Assembly: GCF_900112445.1 (NCBI RefSeq)
Contig: NZ_FOYY01000003.1
Span: 941,960 to 1,005,959 of the forward strand
Reading direction: 5' to 3'
Length of the DNA stretch: 64,000 nucleotides
Source of the DNA: Thiomicrospira sp. ALE5
Lineage (GTDB): Bacteria; Pseudomonadota; Gammaproteobacteria; Thiomicrospirales; Thiomicrospiraceae
How positions within the stretch are numbered: position 1 is the first letter of the stretch; the number at the start of each line of letters is the position of its first letter. Both the position numbers and the translations under genes were made by a program. Positions 10,217-19,097 of the stretch are shown piece by piece. The notes beneath the pieces are model-generated. The model searched no databases and was not told where the DNA came from. It worked only from the letters and a program-made list of their open reading frames with translations.

Positions 10217-10633
10217 ATGACACCATTAGAGACAAGTTCGCCACCCAACTTTACCCAAAAACACTGGTCGCTGTTGGCGCACCTAGGTCAACACACCTCG
10301 GATTTTAATCTTGCCGATTTTTTGGCGCAATTAAGCCGTAATGAATTGGAACAAGCGCTAGAGATTCTGCGTTATGTGCATCAGTACGGCGCGCAAGATA
10401 CCTGGTTGCAGCAACAAGCACAGGATGCCCATCAGCAACAACAACTTGCCAATGCCTATCAACAAGGTAATCAAGCCGCGCAAGCTGAAAACCCTTACAA
10501 ACTGCTTAAAGCACCCCACGAACTGGCCAAAGCCAGTAATCCGTTTGATTTTGATCTGGCCGCTAAACAACACATGGCCTGGCATGAGGGTTTTATGGCC
10601 TGGGTCGAAACGCAAGTTAGCGAATCTTGGTAG
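10217..10633 (+). CDS. Hypothetical protein, Gln-rich, upstream of thiE
   Basis: Protein of 138 residues that I do not recognise. It is acidic and rich in Gln, Ala and Leu, with a helical N-terminal half (LADFLAQLSRNELEQALEIL), a Gln/Ala-rich linker (QQQQLANAYQQGNQA) and a C-terminal AAKQHMAWHEGFMAWVE helix. No membrane segment or signal peptide. An AACAGGA ribosome site about 6 bases before the ATG at 10217 supports this start over the TTG one codon earlier. It lies between the ABC1 kinase and thiE with small gaps, so it is probably cotranscribed. Confidence 0.7.
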   Translation: MTPLETSSPPNFTQKHWSLLAHLGQHTSDFNLADFLAQLSRNELEQALEILRYVHQYGAQDTWLQQQAQDAHQQQQLANAYQQGNQAAQAENPYKLLKAPHELAKASNPFDFDLAAKQHMAWHEGFMAWVETQVSESW

Positions 10634-10640
10634 GTGAGCA

Positions 10641-11288
10641 TTGGAAAGTAACGTGGATTTAAGCCTCTATTTAATTTTAGACCCGTCGCGTTGTTTGCAT
10701 CCGCCGCTAGAGGTCGCTACGGCGGCGGCACGCGGGGGAATTAGCTTGATTCAATTGCGCGATAAACGCGGCGATGAGCAGGCCTGCTTAGCTCTCGCAG
10801 AACAACTCAAACAACGCCTAGATGATTTTAATCTGCCCTTAATTATTAATGACTCCGTGGCGATTGCTCAAGCAGCCAAGGCCGCCGGCGTGCATTTGGG
10901 TCAGGGTGATGGCGATCTAGCCCAGGCTCGCGCCACCCTTGGCCCACACGCCATTATTGGACGAACCGCGCCGAATGCGGCTGCGCTGCAAGCGGATGAA
11001 CTCGCTTATGCCGATTATGTGGGTCATGGCCCGGTTTATGCCACCGCCACTAAACAAAATCATCTACCGCCCATCGGCTGGGCTGGTGCCACTGCGGGCG
11101 TGGCCTTAAGCCATAAGCCCGTGGTATTAATTGGCGGGCTGGGCTTGGCCGATGTCAAGCAGGTCTATCAAACCGGTGCACAGGGTCTGGCGGTCGCCTC
11201 GGCTATTTGCGGTGCGGACGATCCAGCCGCCGTGACTCGCCAATTTCGCCAGGCCTGGTTAAGCGCCATGCAATCAGCACCGAAGTAA
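10641..11288 (+). CDS. thiE: Thiamine phosphate synthase
   Basis: Joins the pyrimidine (HMP-PP) and thiazole phosphates to form thiamine phosphate. The TIM-barrel protein shows ISLIQLRDKRGDE, INDSVAIAQAAKAAGVHLGQ, IGRTA (usually IGxS), and the phosphate-binding DYVGHGPVYATATK. Length of about 215 is normal. Start choice is not settled: TTG at 10641 sits only 2-3 bases after AGGTGAG, while GTG at 10653 follows GGAAAG; both are non-ATG. The gene lies 22 bases before thiD. I saw no TPP riboswitch upstream of either gene. Confidence 0.92.
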   Translation: MESNVDLSLYLILDPSRCLHPPLEVATAAARGGISLIQLRDKRGDEQACLALAEQLKQRLDDFNLPLIINDSVAIAQAAKAAGVHLGQGDGDLAQARATLGPHAIIGRTAPNAAALQADELAYADYVGHGPVYATATKQNHLPPIGWAGATAGVALSHKPVVLIGGLGLADVKQVYQTGAQGLAVASAICGADDPAAVTRQFRQAWLSAMQSAPK

Positions 11289-11310
11289 GCCTAATATAAG
11301 GACAGCGAAG

Positions 11311-12129
11311 ATGACGAAGACTAAGATAAACCAACCAATTTGTAATCTTTTAACCATTGCAGGCTCCGACCCGTCAGGCGGCGCGGGTATTCAAGCTGAC
11401 CTAAAGACTTTTTCAGCCTGTGGGTGCTATGGCATGTCGGTGATTACCGGCCTCACGGCACAAAATACCCAGGGGGTGCAAGCAATTCACCCTTTACCCG
11501 CCGATTTTGTCGCGCAACAATTTGATAGCTTACTAGAGGATATTCGCATTGATGCCATTAAGATTGGCATGCTCAGCGATGTGCGGATTATCGATGTCAT
11601 CGCCGACCGACTGGCCGACTTTAACGGCCCGATTGTGCTTGATCCGGTGATGATTGCCAAAGGGGGTGCGGCATTAATTGATTCGCCCACCCAACTTGCA
11701 TTGCGCGATCGCTTATTACAGCTAGCAGGCCTGGTGACCCCCAACCTGCCAGAACTCGCCACACTAGTGGCGCAAGATGAAGCCACGACGCCAGAACAGA
11801 TGCTTTCACAAGCGCAACAACTACTTGACCTTGGCGCGCAAGCGGTATTGGCGAAGGGGGGCCACTTGCCAGGTGATCACTGCCAAGATCTACTGCTCAC
11901 CGCTGAGCAAGCGCTTTGGTTTAGCCATCCTCGACTTGCCACCCAAAATACCCATGGCACCGGCTGTACTCTGTCGTCAGCGATTGCCAGTTTTTGGGCG
12001 CAAACCGGTGATTTAGCGCAAGCCATTCAACAGGCCAAAGACTATATCAACGCCGCCATTGCGCACGCAGATCAGTTAACAGTCGGGTCAGGGCATGGAC
12101 CGACCCATCACTTTCACCAATATTGGTAA
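11311..12129 (+). CDS. thiD: Hydroxymethylpyrimidine/phosphomethylpyrimidine kinase
   Basis: Phosphorylates HMP and HMP-P in thiamine synthesis, giving the substrate for ThiE encoded just upstream. Ribokinase-fold motifs are clear: TIAGSDPSGGAGIQADLKTF at the N-terminus, TGLTAQNTQGV, IKIGML, the LDPVMIAKGG segment, and NTHGTGCTLSSAIA with the anion hole and catalytic region. Length of 272 residues is normal. An AAGGACAG ribosome site precedes the ATG. Together with thiE this forms a small thiamine operon. Confidence 0.95.
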   Translation: MTKTKINQPICNLLTIAGSDPSGGAGIQADLKTFSACGCYGMSVITGLTAQNTQGVQAIHPLPADFVAQQFDSLLEDIRIDAIKIGMLSDVRIIDVIADRLADFNGPIVLDPVMIAKGGAALIDSPTQLALRDRLLQLAGLVTPNLPELATLVAQDEATTPEQMLSQAQQLLDLGAQAVLAKGGHLPGDHCQDLLLTAEQALWFSHPRLATQNTHGTGCTLSSAIASFWAQTGDLAQAIQQAKDYINAAIAHADQLTVGSGHGPTHHFHQYW

Positions 12130-12166
12130 TTGCACAATAAAAGCACGGATTCGCTATTAATAGCAC

Positions 12167-12195
12167 TTGGTCAGATTATAAAATTACTTTATACT
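12167..12195 (+). promoter_or_regulatory. Sigma-70-type promoter for serA
   Basis: TTGGTC, a 17-base spacer and TATACT lie about 30 bases before the serA start codon. The -10 box and spacer are close to consensus. This is the only good promoter in the 96-base gap after thiD. Confidence 0.6.
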
Positions 12196-12225
12196 AATAA
12201 CCAACTAAATTACTAGGTTATTATC

Positions 12226-13461
12226 ATGCACGACACTCAGCTATCCTTAGCTAAAGATAAAATTAAAATTCTGTTGCTTGAGGGCATCCACCCAAGCGCA
12301 GAGGCCTATTTTAGGGCGCAAGGTTATAACAATATTACTAGCCATGCTGGGGCACTCAGCCCGAGTGCGTTAAAAGACGCCTTGGCTAATTGTCATTTTA
12401 TTGGCATTCGCTCACGTACCCAGCTAACCGCCGAACTGCTTGCCCAAGCGCCCAAACTTAACGCCATTGGGTGTTTTTGCATTGGCACAAATCAGGTCGA
12501 TTTAACCGCCGCCATGCGCTTGGGTATCCCCGTTTTTAACGCGCCCTTTTCCAACACCCGTTCAGTGGCTGAATTAGTGCTAGGCGAAATCCTATTATTA
12601 TTGCGCCGCATTCCCGAAAAGAATGCCCTCGCCCATCGCGGAATTTGGCAAAAAACCGCGCAAGGGGCTTTTGAAGCACGCGGCAAAACCCTTGGCATTA
12701 TTGGTTATGGACGAATCGGTTCGCAACTAAGCATCTTGGCGGAAAACCTGGGTATGCGCGTGATCTTTTATGACATTGTCAAACAACTTCCGCTCAATAA
12801 TGCTCAGCAAGTGGCGAGCCTGGATGCCTTGCTGACCGCTGCTGATGTGGTGAGCTTGCATGTGCCTGAAACGCCTGACACCGAATGGATGATGGGCCAT
12901 GACCAGCTGGCTAAAATGAAACCCGGTAGCTTACTAATTAATGCCGCCCGTGGCCGCGTCGTTGACATACACGCCTTGGCCGATGCGCTTAAATCAGGTC
13001 AGCTAGCCGGTGCTGCCATTGATGTCTTCCCAACTGAACCGGAAACCAATAAGCAGCCGTTTGAATCACCACTGCGTGGCCTGGATAATGTGTTGCTCAC
13101 CCCGCATATTGGCGGTAGCACTGAAGAAGCCCAAGCCAGTATTGGTCAAGAAGTCGCCGCTAAACTAGTCGCTTATTCCGATATTGGCACCAGCTTGTCG
13201 GCGGTCAATTTTCCCGAAGTCGCACTCCCCGAACATACTGGACGTAGCCGCCTACTCCACATCCACCACAACCAACCCGGGGTATTGACACAAATTAACC
13301 ACGCCTTTGCTGCACAAAACATTAATATTGCGGCACAATACCTGCAAACCAACAGCGAGATTGGCTATGTGGTCATTGACCTCGATGCTAAAGACCGTGA
13401 TGCGGCTCTGGCACAATTAAAACAAATTCCGGGCACGCTACGCACCCGACTATTACACTGA
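12226..13461 (+). CDS. serA: D-3-phosphoglycerate dehydrogenase with ACT domain
   Basis: First enzyme of serine synthesis, oxidising 3-phosphoglycerate with NAD. It has 411 residues, the E. coli-type length, with a catalytic/NAD core (GIRSRTQL, GIIGYGRIG, INAARGRVVD, LTPHIGGSTEEAQ carrying Arg/Glu/His positions) and a C-terminal ACT domain from about 335 (HHNQPGVLTQINHAFAAQNINI) for serine feedback control. SerA-type enzymes also reduce 2-oxoglutarate to D-2-hydroxyglutarate. The next gene, 15 bases downstream, encodes a probable D-2-hydroxyglutarate dehydrogenase, which would recycle that product. Confidence 0.96.
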   Translation: MHDTQLSLAKDKIKILLLEGIHPSAEAYFRAQGYNNITSHAGALSPSALKDALANCHFIGIRSRTQLTAELLAQAPKLNAIGCFCIGTNQVDLTAAMRLGIPVFNAPFSNTRSVAELVLGEILLLLRRIPEKNALAHRGIWQKTAQGAFEARGKTLGIIGYGRIGSQLSILAENLGMRVIFYDIVKQLPLNNAQQVASLDALLTAADVVSLHVPETPDTEWMMGHDQLAKMKPGSLLINAARGRVVDIHALADALKSGQLAGAAIDVFPTEPETNKQPFESPLRGLDNVLLTPHIGGSTEEAQASIGQEVAAKLVAYSDIGTSLSAVNFPEVALPEHTGRSRLLHIHHNQPGVLTQINHAFAAQNINIAAQYLQTNSEIGYVVIDLDAKDRDAALAQLKQIPGTLRTRLLH

Positions 13462-13476
13462 GTGACCGATTAGATT

Positions 13477-16299
13477 ATGACTCGCATAACCACCGATGCC
13501 TCCGTATTTGAAATTATCCCGCAGCGCTTTGCCTACCCAACCGATCAAGCCGATTTGCTGGCACAGGTACGTCAAGCACTGGAGGCGAGGTTACCGATTA
13601 CGCCGCGCGCCGGAGGCACCTCATTAGGCGGACAAGCGATTGGACCAGGCCTGCTACTCGACCTATCAAAACACTTTACCCGCGTGTTGGATTATCGACC
13701 CGCGCAACGCGAAGTCGATGTCGAGCCAGGGGTGATTCAGGATGATCTAAACGCGCTGGTTCGCCAAGATGGATTGCGCTTTGCGCCTGACACCTCCACG
13801 TCTAATCGCGCCATGATTGCAGGTATGATCGGTAACAACTCCTGTGGCGCCTATTCGGTTTACTATGGCACCACCCGTGAGCATGTTAAAGCGCTAAAGA
13901 TGATTCTAGCTGATGGTCAAGAGGTCAGCATTGGCCCACTTAGCGCAGCCGAATTAGCACAAAAATGCCAACAAACGGATTTAGAAGGTCAAATTTATCG
14001 TGGCGTATTAGAGCTATTACAGCAACAGGGCGAGGCGATAGCAGCCGCCTACCCCGACCCCAGTATCATCCGTCGCAATACCGGCTATGCGCTGGATGTG
14101 CTCTACACCCAACACCAACCCTTTAATCCACAAGGCAAGCCCTTTAGCCTGGTGCCTTTAATTTGTGGCAGTGAGGGCACGCTCGGGGTCATTACTCAAG
14201 CCACCCTTAATTTAGTGCCGCTGCCCAAACATCGTCAGCTATTTTGTGCCCATTTTGACTCCATCTTTACCGCAATGCAGGTGGTGCCAGCCTATTTGCC
14301 CCAGCAGCCTGCGGCCATAGAGCTAATTGACAAAGCAACCCTCGATGGCACGCTGAATAATCGTGAACAAATGGCCAATCGCTTTTGGGTAGAAGGCGAC
14401 CCGGCGGCGGTTTTAGTTGTTGAACTCTTTGATGATTGCGCTGAACAACTCGCGCAACGCCTTGCCCATGACCAGGCCTGGATGCAACAACAGGGTGCCT
14501 ACGCCTGCCCGATTATCGACCCGAGCGATAGTGTAAAGGTCTGGAATTTGCGCAAAGCCGGACTGGGTCTGCTAATGGGCAAACCAACCCGCAAAAAAGC
14601 CGTCGCCGTTATTGAAGATGCCTGTGTGCCGGTAGCTGCCTTACCCGATTTTTATCGCGACACCCAAGCGCTGATGGCCGAACTGCAACTTGGTTGCGTC
14701 TATTATGGCCATGCGTCGGTTGGGCTGATTCATGTGCGCCCAGAAATAGATTTAGCCAGCCCAACAGGTCCTGACCTGTTTGCGCAGGTTGCTGAGCGCA
14801 GTGCTGCGTTGGTCAAAAAATACCGAGGCGCCCTGTCCGGTGAGCATGGCGATGGGCGGATCCGCGCGCCCTATTTAAAAAGCCAGCTCGGAGACGCGGT
14901 GTATCAATGCTTGGTACAACTCAAACAACTGTTTGATCCGCACAATCTCTTTAATCCCGGCGTCATTTTGAGCGACACGCCGATTACAGAAAACCTGCGT
15001 GCGCAACGCCGCGCACAACAAACCTTTAGCACCGGCTATAACTGGCGCAAAGACCTCTCCCTGCTCGACGCGGTCGAAAAATGTAATGGCGCGGGCGCCT
15101 GTCGCAAATCCGCCGGCCAAGGCACCATGTGTCCGTCGTATCAGGCCACCCGTGAAGAAAATTATTCCACCCGAGGCCGCAGTAATTTATTGCGTCGCGC
15201 CTTAACCGAACCCGACCCACGTGCGGCACTGAATAATGCTGAACTACAAGATGCCTTAGCCTTGTGCTTAGGCTGTAAGGCCTGTAAAACCGAATGTCCG
15301 GCCAGTGTGGATATGGCACGGTTAAAATCTGAGGTGCTCTATCAAACCCAGCCCTTCTCGTTTAGTCGTTGGTCAATCAAACACTATGCGCCGCTACTCA
15401 AATTTGGTAGCAGAATGCCCAAGCTGTTTAACCGCGTCCAAAACCTTTGGCTAAGTAAAAAACTCATGGGTGTGGACGAGGCACGGCCGTTACCCACGCT
15501 GGCTGAACAAACCCTGGCCGATTGGTGGCAGCAGTCAGCAGGCCTGCTACCTGAGCCATCTGCCCCAACACGAGGTCGCGTCTGGTTACTGATTGATCTA
15601 TACACTAATTATCAAGAACCGGAAATTGGCCAGGCGGCAATTACTAGCTTATGCGCGCTAAACCTTGAGGTGATACCGGTATTTTTAGACCACTCACCTC
15701 GCGCACTCTTGAGCCAAGGCTTGCTTGATGAAGCCAAACAGAGTTTAAAAGCGATTCAGGCACAATTAAGTCAGGTAACCCATGGCGACTGGATTGTGGG
15801 GCTAGAACCATCCGATACCTTGGTATGGCGCGATGAAGCCAGCGCATTATTGCCGCCAAAAGTTGAACCTGAATGGCATTATCAAGATGTACGCCTATTT
15901 GAAGAACTGATCCTAGCGCTCGCCAAAGACGCGCCACTGCCATTGCAACCGATCAATAAAACCCTGTGGTTGCACGTGCATTGTCATCAGAAATCCTTAG
16001 CCAAAGCCTTAGATGCCAAAGCCGCACTGAGCCTCATTCCGCAGCTAAGTGTTCAGCTGATTCCATCTGGCTGCTGTGGTATGTCGGGAGAATTTGGTTA
16101 TAAAAATCGCGCCGTGTCGCTCAAAATTGCCGAACAAACCCTGTTGCCCACACTGGCTGGCGCGCAGGCAGACGACTTAATTGTTGCCACCGGCACCAGT
16201 TGTCGTCACCAAGTGGCCGATTTTGCCAATAAGCAGGCCTGGCATAGTGCGCAAGTATTTGCGCTGGCTTGTCAGCCCCAAAACGCAACCGGAGCTTAA
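13477..16299 (+). CDS. ydiJ: FAD/Fe-S dehydrogenase, YdiJ-type D-2-hydroxyglutarate dehydrogenase
   Basis: Protein of 940 residues. The N-terminal FAD-binding type 4 domain (PRAGGTSLGGQAIGPG, GMIGNNSCGAYS) is followed by a FAD-oxidase C domain (about 230-490, SGEHGDGRIRAPYL), then a ferredoxin-like part with CNGAGACR, CLGCKACKTECP, and a C-terminal region with HVHCHQKS and SGCCGMSGEFGY motifs typical of heterodisulfide-reductase CCG domains. This order is that of the YdiJ family, which oxidises D-2-hydroxyglutarate (family knowledge). It directly follows serA, whose side activity makes that compound, which supports the assignment. Other GlcD-type substrates such as D-lactate remain possible. 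Confidence 0.88.
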   Translation: MTRITTDASVFEIIPQRFAYPTDQADLLAQVRQALEARLPITPRAGGTSLGGQAIGPGLLLDLSKHFTRVLDYRPAQREVDVEPGVIQDDLNALVRQDGLRFAPDTSTSNRAMIAGMIGNNSCGAYSVYYGTTREHVKALKMILADGQEVSIGPLSAAELAQKCQQTDLEGQIYRGVLELLQQQGEAIAAAYPDPSIIRRNTGYALDVLYTQHQPFNPQGKPFSLVPLICGSEGTLGVITQATLNLVPLPKHRQLFCAHFDSIFTAMQVVPAYLPQQPAAIELIDKATLDGTLNNREQMANRFWVEGDPAAVLVVELFDDCAEQLAQRLAHDQAWMQQQGAYACPIIDPSDSVKVWNLRKAGLGLLMGKPTRKKAVAVIEDACVPVAALPDFYRDTQALMAELQLGCVYYGHASVGLIHVRPEIDLASPTGPDLFAQVAERSAALVKKYRGALSGEHGDGRIRAPYLKSQLGDAVYQCLVQLKQLFDPHNLFNPGVILSDTPITENLRAQRRAQQTFSTGYNWRKDLSLLDAVEKCNGAGACRKSAGQGTMCPSYQATREENYSTRGRSNLLRRALTEPDPRAALNNAELQDALALCLGCKACKTECPASVDMARLKSEVLYQTQPFSFSRWSIKHYAPLLKFGSRMPKLFNRVQNLWLSKKLMGVDEARPLPTLAEQTLADWWQQSAGLLPEPSAPTRGRVWLLIDLYTNYQEPEIGQAAITSLCALNLEVIPVFLDHSPRALLSQGLLDEAKQSLKAIQAQLSQVTHGDWIVGLEPSDTLVWRDEASALLPPKVEPEWHYQDVRLFEELILALAKDAPLPLQPINKTLWLHVHCHQKSLAKALDAKAALSLIPQLSVQLIPSGCCGMSGEFGYKNRAVSLKIAEQTLLPTLAGAQADDLIVATGTSCRHQVADFANKQAWHSAQVFALACQPQNATGA

Positions 16300-16302
16300 G
16301 CC

Positions 16303-16494
16303 ATGCTCGATACCCAGTTTATTCAATGCCCCTATTGTTGGGAAGAAATTGAAATTGTAGTGGACCCATCCGAATCAGAACAACACTATGTTGAAGATTG
16401 TTTTGTCTGTTGTCGCCCCATCCATTTGCATGTGCAGGTGGATTACGATGGCGACATCAGCGTCACCGCACGCAGTGAAGATGACGATTATTAG
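16303..16494 (+). CDS. CPXCG-motif cysteine-rich small protein
   Basis: Protein of 63 residues with a CPYCWEEIEIVVDPSE start, then YVEDCFVCCRPIHLHV and an acidic tail. Two CxxC pairs suggest zinc binding. This matches the CPXCG small-protein family, except that the Gly of the first CPxCG is replaced by Trp. It starts 3 bases after the ydiJ stop, so it is the last gene of the serA operon. Function is unknown. Confidence 0.85.
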   Translation: MLDTQFIQCPYCWEEIEIVVDPSESEQHYVEDCFVCCRPIHLHVQVDYDGDISVTARSEDDDY

Positions 16495-16696
16495 CTTGCT
16501 TCTCTAAATAGACTGCTGTGGTTGTTAGGTTCGAAGAGTGCATGGTATCGCGATTGATGCCATCCGAAACGCCACATCCAACTCATACTTTTCCTGACGA
16601 AAACGCTTGGGAAGCACGCCAATCGTCTTGCTTGTTTCCTTGTCTTGTTTAAACCAACGAAAGTGTGATCGCCGATTATGGTAAGACGCCGACAAC

Positions 16697-16933
16697 ATGA
16701 AAAAAACGAATAAAACTCAAATTAACTTGAAGAAAATTGATAGTGATAGACTGGGGTTAGCTAATCAATTTGGTTGGACCATTACAACAATCGATGACCT
16801 TAACTTACTGGTCGGAGACTTAAACTATGTTAGTTCAAATTACAGCAACATGGTCAGTGAACTATCATCAAGGAATTATGTTGAAGAAGCATTGGAGCCC
16901 TTCACGCCGTGTGGTGGGTTGGGCGATGGATAA
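16697..16933 (+). CDS. Hypothetical small ORF, possibly truncated
   Basis: Frame of 78 codons that I do not recognise. The first 66 residues ([20 protein letters not shown], then [18 protein letters not shown]) look protein-like and polar. The last dozen ([11 protein letters not shown]) are the out-of-frame reading of the IS3 fragment that begins at about 16902. The simplest reading is a small gene whose 3' end was replaced by IS debris. There is no clear ribosome site before the ATG, so expression is doubtful. Confidence 0.35.
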   Translation: MKKTNKTQINLKKIDSDRLGLANQFGWTITTIDDLNLLVGDLNYVSSNYSNMVSELSSRNYVEEALEPFTPCGGLGDG

Positions 16934-17033
16934 CCGAATTAATGTGCAGCTGGTTAAAACGGCGTTGTTGCGAGCGTTATGGAATCGCAAACTGACACGC
17001 GGGCTGATTATTCACACTGACCACTACATATAA
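16902..17033 (+). pseudogene. IS3-family transposase (OrfB) fragment
   Basis: About 43 codons reading [20 protein letters not shown] and on to IIHTDHYI, followed by a stop. This matches the integrase-core stretch of IS3-family OrfB (typically [10 protein letters not shown]...LIFHSDRGSQY), covering the region up to the second catalytic Asp (here HTD). The rest of the transposase and both terminal repeats are missing, so the element is dead. It shows past IS activity at the island edge. Confidence 0.75.
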
Positions 17034-17189
17034 AACGGGGTATCGTCCAAAAAAACTGAGAATAACGCGCGCGTGTCATGGCTGCCTCCTTGCTTATCCA
17101 TAACACCACGGCAAAGCGATTTAGCGACGAGAGGTATCAGACATCAACGTCAAAACGTATAGGAGATTAGCTAATTTGTGCGTGTCCTC

Positions 17190-18539
17190 TTAATTCCCTG
17201 CTAGAAGAGAGCGTTCCCACAGACGATGTTGGCGCGTCAACTCCTCTGACATCTTGCGTGACTCCGCGGCCTTCTCAAAGTGGTTATCCATCAAAAGTGT
17301 TTGTTCTTTGACCAAGCTTGAAAGACTGGCAGTATTTGACTGAATATCTGCCAATTTGCGGTCAATCTGGCTTAACAATCTTGCGAAATCACGATAAAAG
17401 TCTTTAAACTCTTCTGACTCAAGATATCGTAATGTTGCTTCTTCAGCAGGGAACTTCTCTTGCAACAATTCATTCATGCGATTTACAACCAACATGTAAC
17501 CTGCCCGTTGCATACCTCTACTACTACGAGCTTTTCGCTCTATTTGTTTAGAGCGAACCAGTAATGCGCGTGAAAGCTTCTCGTTGCTTGTAAAAAAACT
17601 AGAATACTCTTTGTTTTCCAAAGCATAGGCTTTTTCGTTTGCGTTTTTCACTTGATCAGCATACGGAAAAGAAATGATGAAATCATTATAAGCATCAATA
17701 GTTCCAATCTTCGATGCCATTTCATATGCGAGAGTATGTAAATTTTTCAAGGCATCTCGCGCCTGCTCAGCATCGGGATAGTTATTCAAGAACCAATGAT
17801 ACCCAGCAATACTTTTTATGGATTGAACTTTCTGATACTCATTTTTCACAAATTCTTTATAGCTCAGATGAACTCCCTCTATATCAGCCGATGAAACCCA
17901 ATGGAGATAAGCCTTCTTGTTGCTATTCCAGTCCACATAAAATTTCTCAAAACATTCTTTGCTTTCACACTTCTCTGCCTGCCTTATCTTCTCAACCAAT
18001 CTCTGATTTAGTACTATATCTGCTTCTTTAAAAAAACCATAAATTGGATATTGTTCATATCTCCTCTTAACCGCAATCAAATCATTAATATGATTGTTTC
18101 GCATCAAGTCATTTGCATAGTTTGAAATGTTTTCGCGATAATCTTTAGAATATTGCTCTGGAGCATCCACTGGCAGATACCCAACTTTTCCTTTACAGTT
18201 TCCATCAGAAACAATCTCAACCAAGAAACCTTTTTCATGTTGATTCATATGAGACTGGTACATCGGGCTTCTGATACGGATATCTTCTATCGACGAATCC
18301 AGTATGACAACTTCAACAGGAGGGCGTGGTTGCTTGAAGCTTACATCCCGACATCTTCCTGTTTTCGTGTATATATCAACGTAAGCGCCACTTGCAATAT
18401 TTGTTTTTGCGTAAGCAAAAATATTAGTTTTAGTAAAATCAAGGCTTGCTACAGGTGCAAATTTAGCCGCATTGACCGGCGCCCCAAAAATGAGAGGTAT
18501 CAACACTACTACAACGATTCTAAATGATTTCAGCTTCAT
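17190..18539 (-). CDS. Secreted hypothetical protein with helical repeats
   Basis: Protein of 449 residues with a signal peptide (MKLKSFRIVVVVLIPLIFGA, then PVNAAKFA). The start at 18539 is supported by an AGGAGA ribosome site; 18 upstream codons are excluded. After a beta-rich N-terminal part (about 25-130), the middle consists of related helical segments with YPDAEQARDAL and FPYADQVKNANEKAYALE, recalling TPR- or Sel1-like solenoids. The C-terminal 80 residues form a probable coiled coil (LLSQIDRKLADIQSNTASL). I do not recognise the family. Low GC and codon use unlike the serA operon suggest transfer. It reads toward the IS relic and away from the integrase remnant. Confidence 0.7.
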   Translation of the reverse strand: MKLKSFRIVVVVLIPLIFGAPVNAAKFAPVASLDFTKTNIFAYAKTNIASGAYVDIYTKTGRCRDVSFKQPRPPVEVVILDSSIEDIRIRSPMYQSHMNQHEKGFLVEIVSDGNCKGKVGYLPVDAPEQYSKDYRENISNYANDLMRNNHINDLIAVKRRYEQYPIYGFFKEADIVLNQRLVEKIRQAEKCESKECFEKFYVDWNSNKKAYLHWVSSADIEGVHLSYKEFVKNEYQKVQSIKSIAGYHWFLNNYPDAEQARDALKNLHTLAYEMASKIGTIDAYNDFIISFPYADQVKNANEKAYALENKEYSSFFTSNEKLSRALLVRSKQIERKARSSRGMQRAGYMLVVNRMNELLQEKFPAEEATLRYLESEEFKDFYRDFARLLSQIDRKLADIQSNTASLSSLVKEQTLLMDNHFEKAAESRKMSEELTRQHRLWERSLLAGN

Positions 18540-18709
18540 ACTTTCTCCTCGTATAACTATAATTAGACATCCTAAACCAAATATATTAACCATGCCAACA
18601 AATTATAAAACTGGTGTTTTATATCGGTAGTTTCGTAGATCGAATTAACATAACGCCTTGTTATTACTGAATTTAATTTCAATCCTTAGCATTTTATGAG
18701 GCATAAATT

Positions 18710-18808
18710 ATGGCGACTAAACCACGTTTTCTAGATCTTGTGTGAACGCATACAAACTAAGCATTATTCTATACGCACTGAGCAGTCTTTGGTTGATAAT
18801 ATGACACG
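18710..18808 (+). pseudogene. Broken tyrosine-recombinase (integron-type integrase) N-terminus
   Basis: A GAGG ribosome site precedes ATG at 18710, which reads MATKPRFLDLV and then stops. Shifting one base continues as CERIQTKHYSIRTEQSLVDN. Joined, this equals the typical N-terminus of integron integrases and relatives (xPRFLDxVRxxIRxKHYSIRTEQxYVxW). Similarity fades after about 30 residues and no catalytic domain follows. It is therefore a frameshifted, truncated remnant. Integron integrase versus another SAM-like N-terminal recombinase cannot be decided from this fragment. Confidence 0.55.
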
Positions 18809-19097
18809 GGCGAAAAACTACAGCGTTTGCCAGTCGCTTTATCAAAAACTAGAGTCCGTCAATTACTTGAAAGTGTTTTACTTTCTTAATCAACTTCAAA
18901 CCAGGCCTGGTTTCATTAAACACCGCTGTCATAGAGTTAAAACCTATATCCCCGATATTAAAAATATCGATTATCGTCATGTCCTGGGTCATCAGGGTAT
19001 AGGATTCGCCTTCAATCAATAAGATCGGGTTCAGCTTGGATAACCGAAAAGCGTGCCATATAATCAAACAAAACCAAACTTAGCTAAGGATAATGCT
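18809..19097. other. Non-coding gap with an extended CAGGCCTG palindrome
   Basis: No convincing gene. Two overlapping frames of 72 and 94 codons on opposite strands lack ribosome sites and family marks. The stretch contains a perfect 16-base palindrome AAACCAGGCCTGGTTT at 18898-18913. Confidence 0.5.

Larger units (their letters stand above)
16495..17189. other. Degenerate gap at the left edge of the accessory island
   Basis: About 700 bases with no intact gene. It holds a 78-codon plus-strand frame, an IS3 transposase fragment, and a 57-codon minus-strand frame (16525-16698; contains IGVLPKRFRQEKYELDV) that I cannot assign. Base composition is lower in GC and less gene-like than the serA operon to the left. 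It marks the border between core genes and the island. Confidence 0.6.

Noticed and set aside
10156-11310. TPP riboswitch for thiE or thiD
   Set aside because: Gaps are too short and no CTGAGA or THI-box-like sequence is visible.
16525-16698. 57-codon minus-strand frame (IGVLPKRFRQEKYELDV) as a gene
   Set aside because: No ribosome site or recognised family, in a degenerate gap; possibly mobile-element debris.
18738-19067. Two opposing frames of 94 and 72 codons as genes
   Set aside because: They overlap each other, lack ribosome sites, and the first is only the shifted frame of the integrase relic plus noise.
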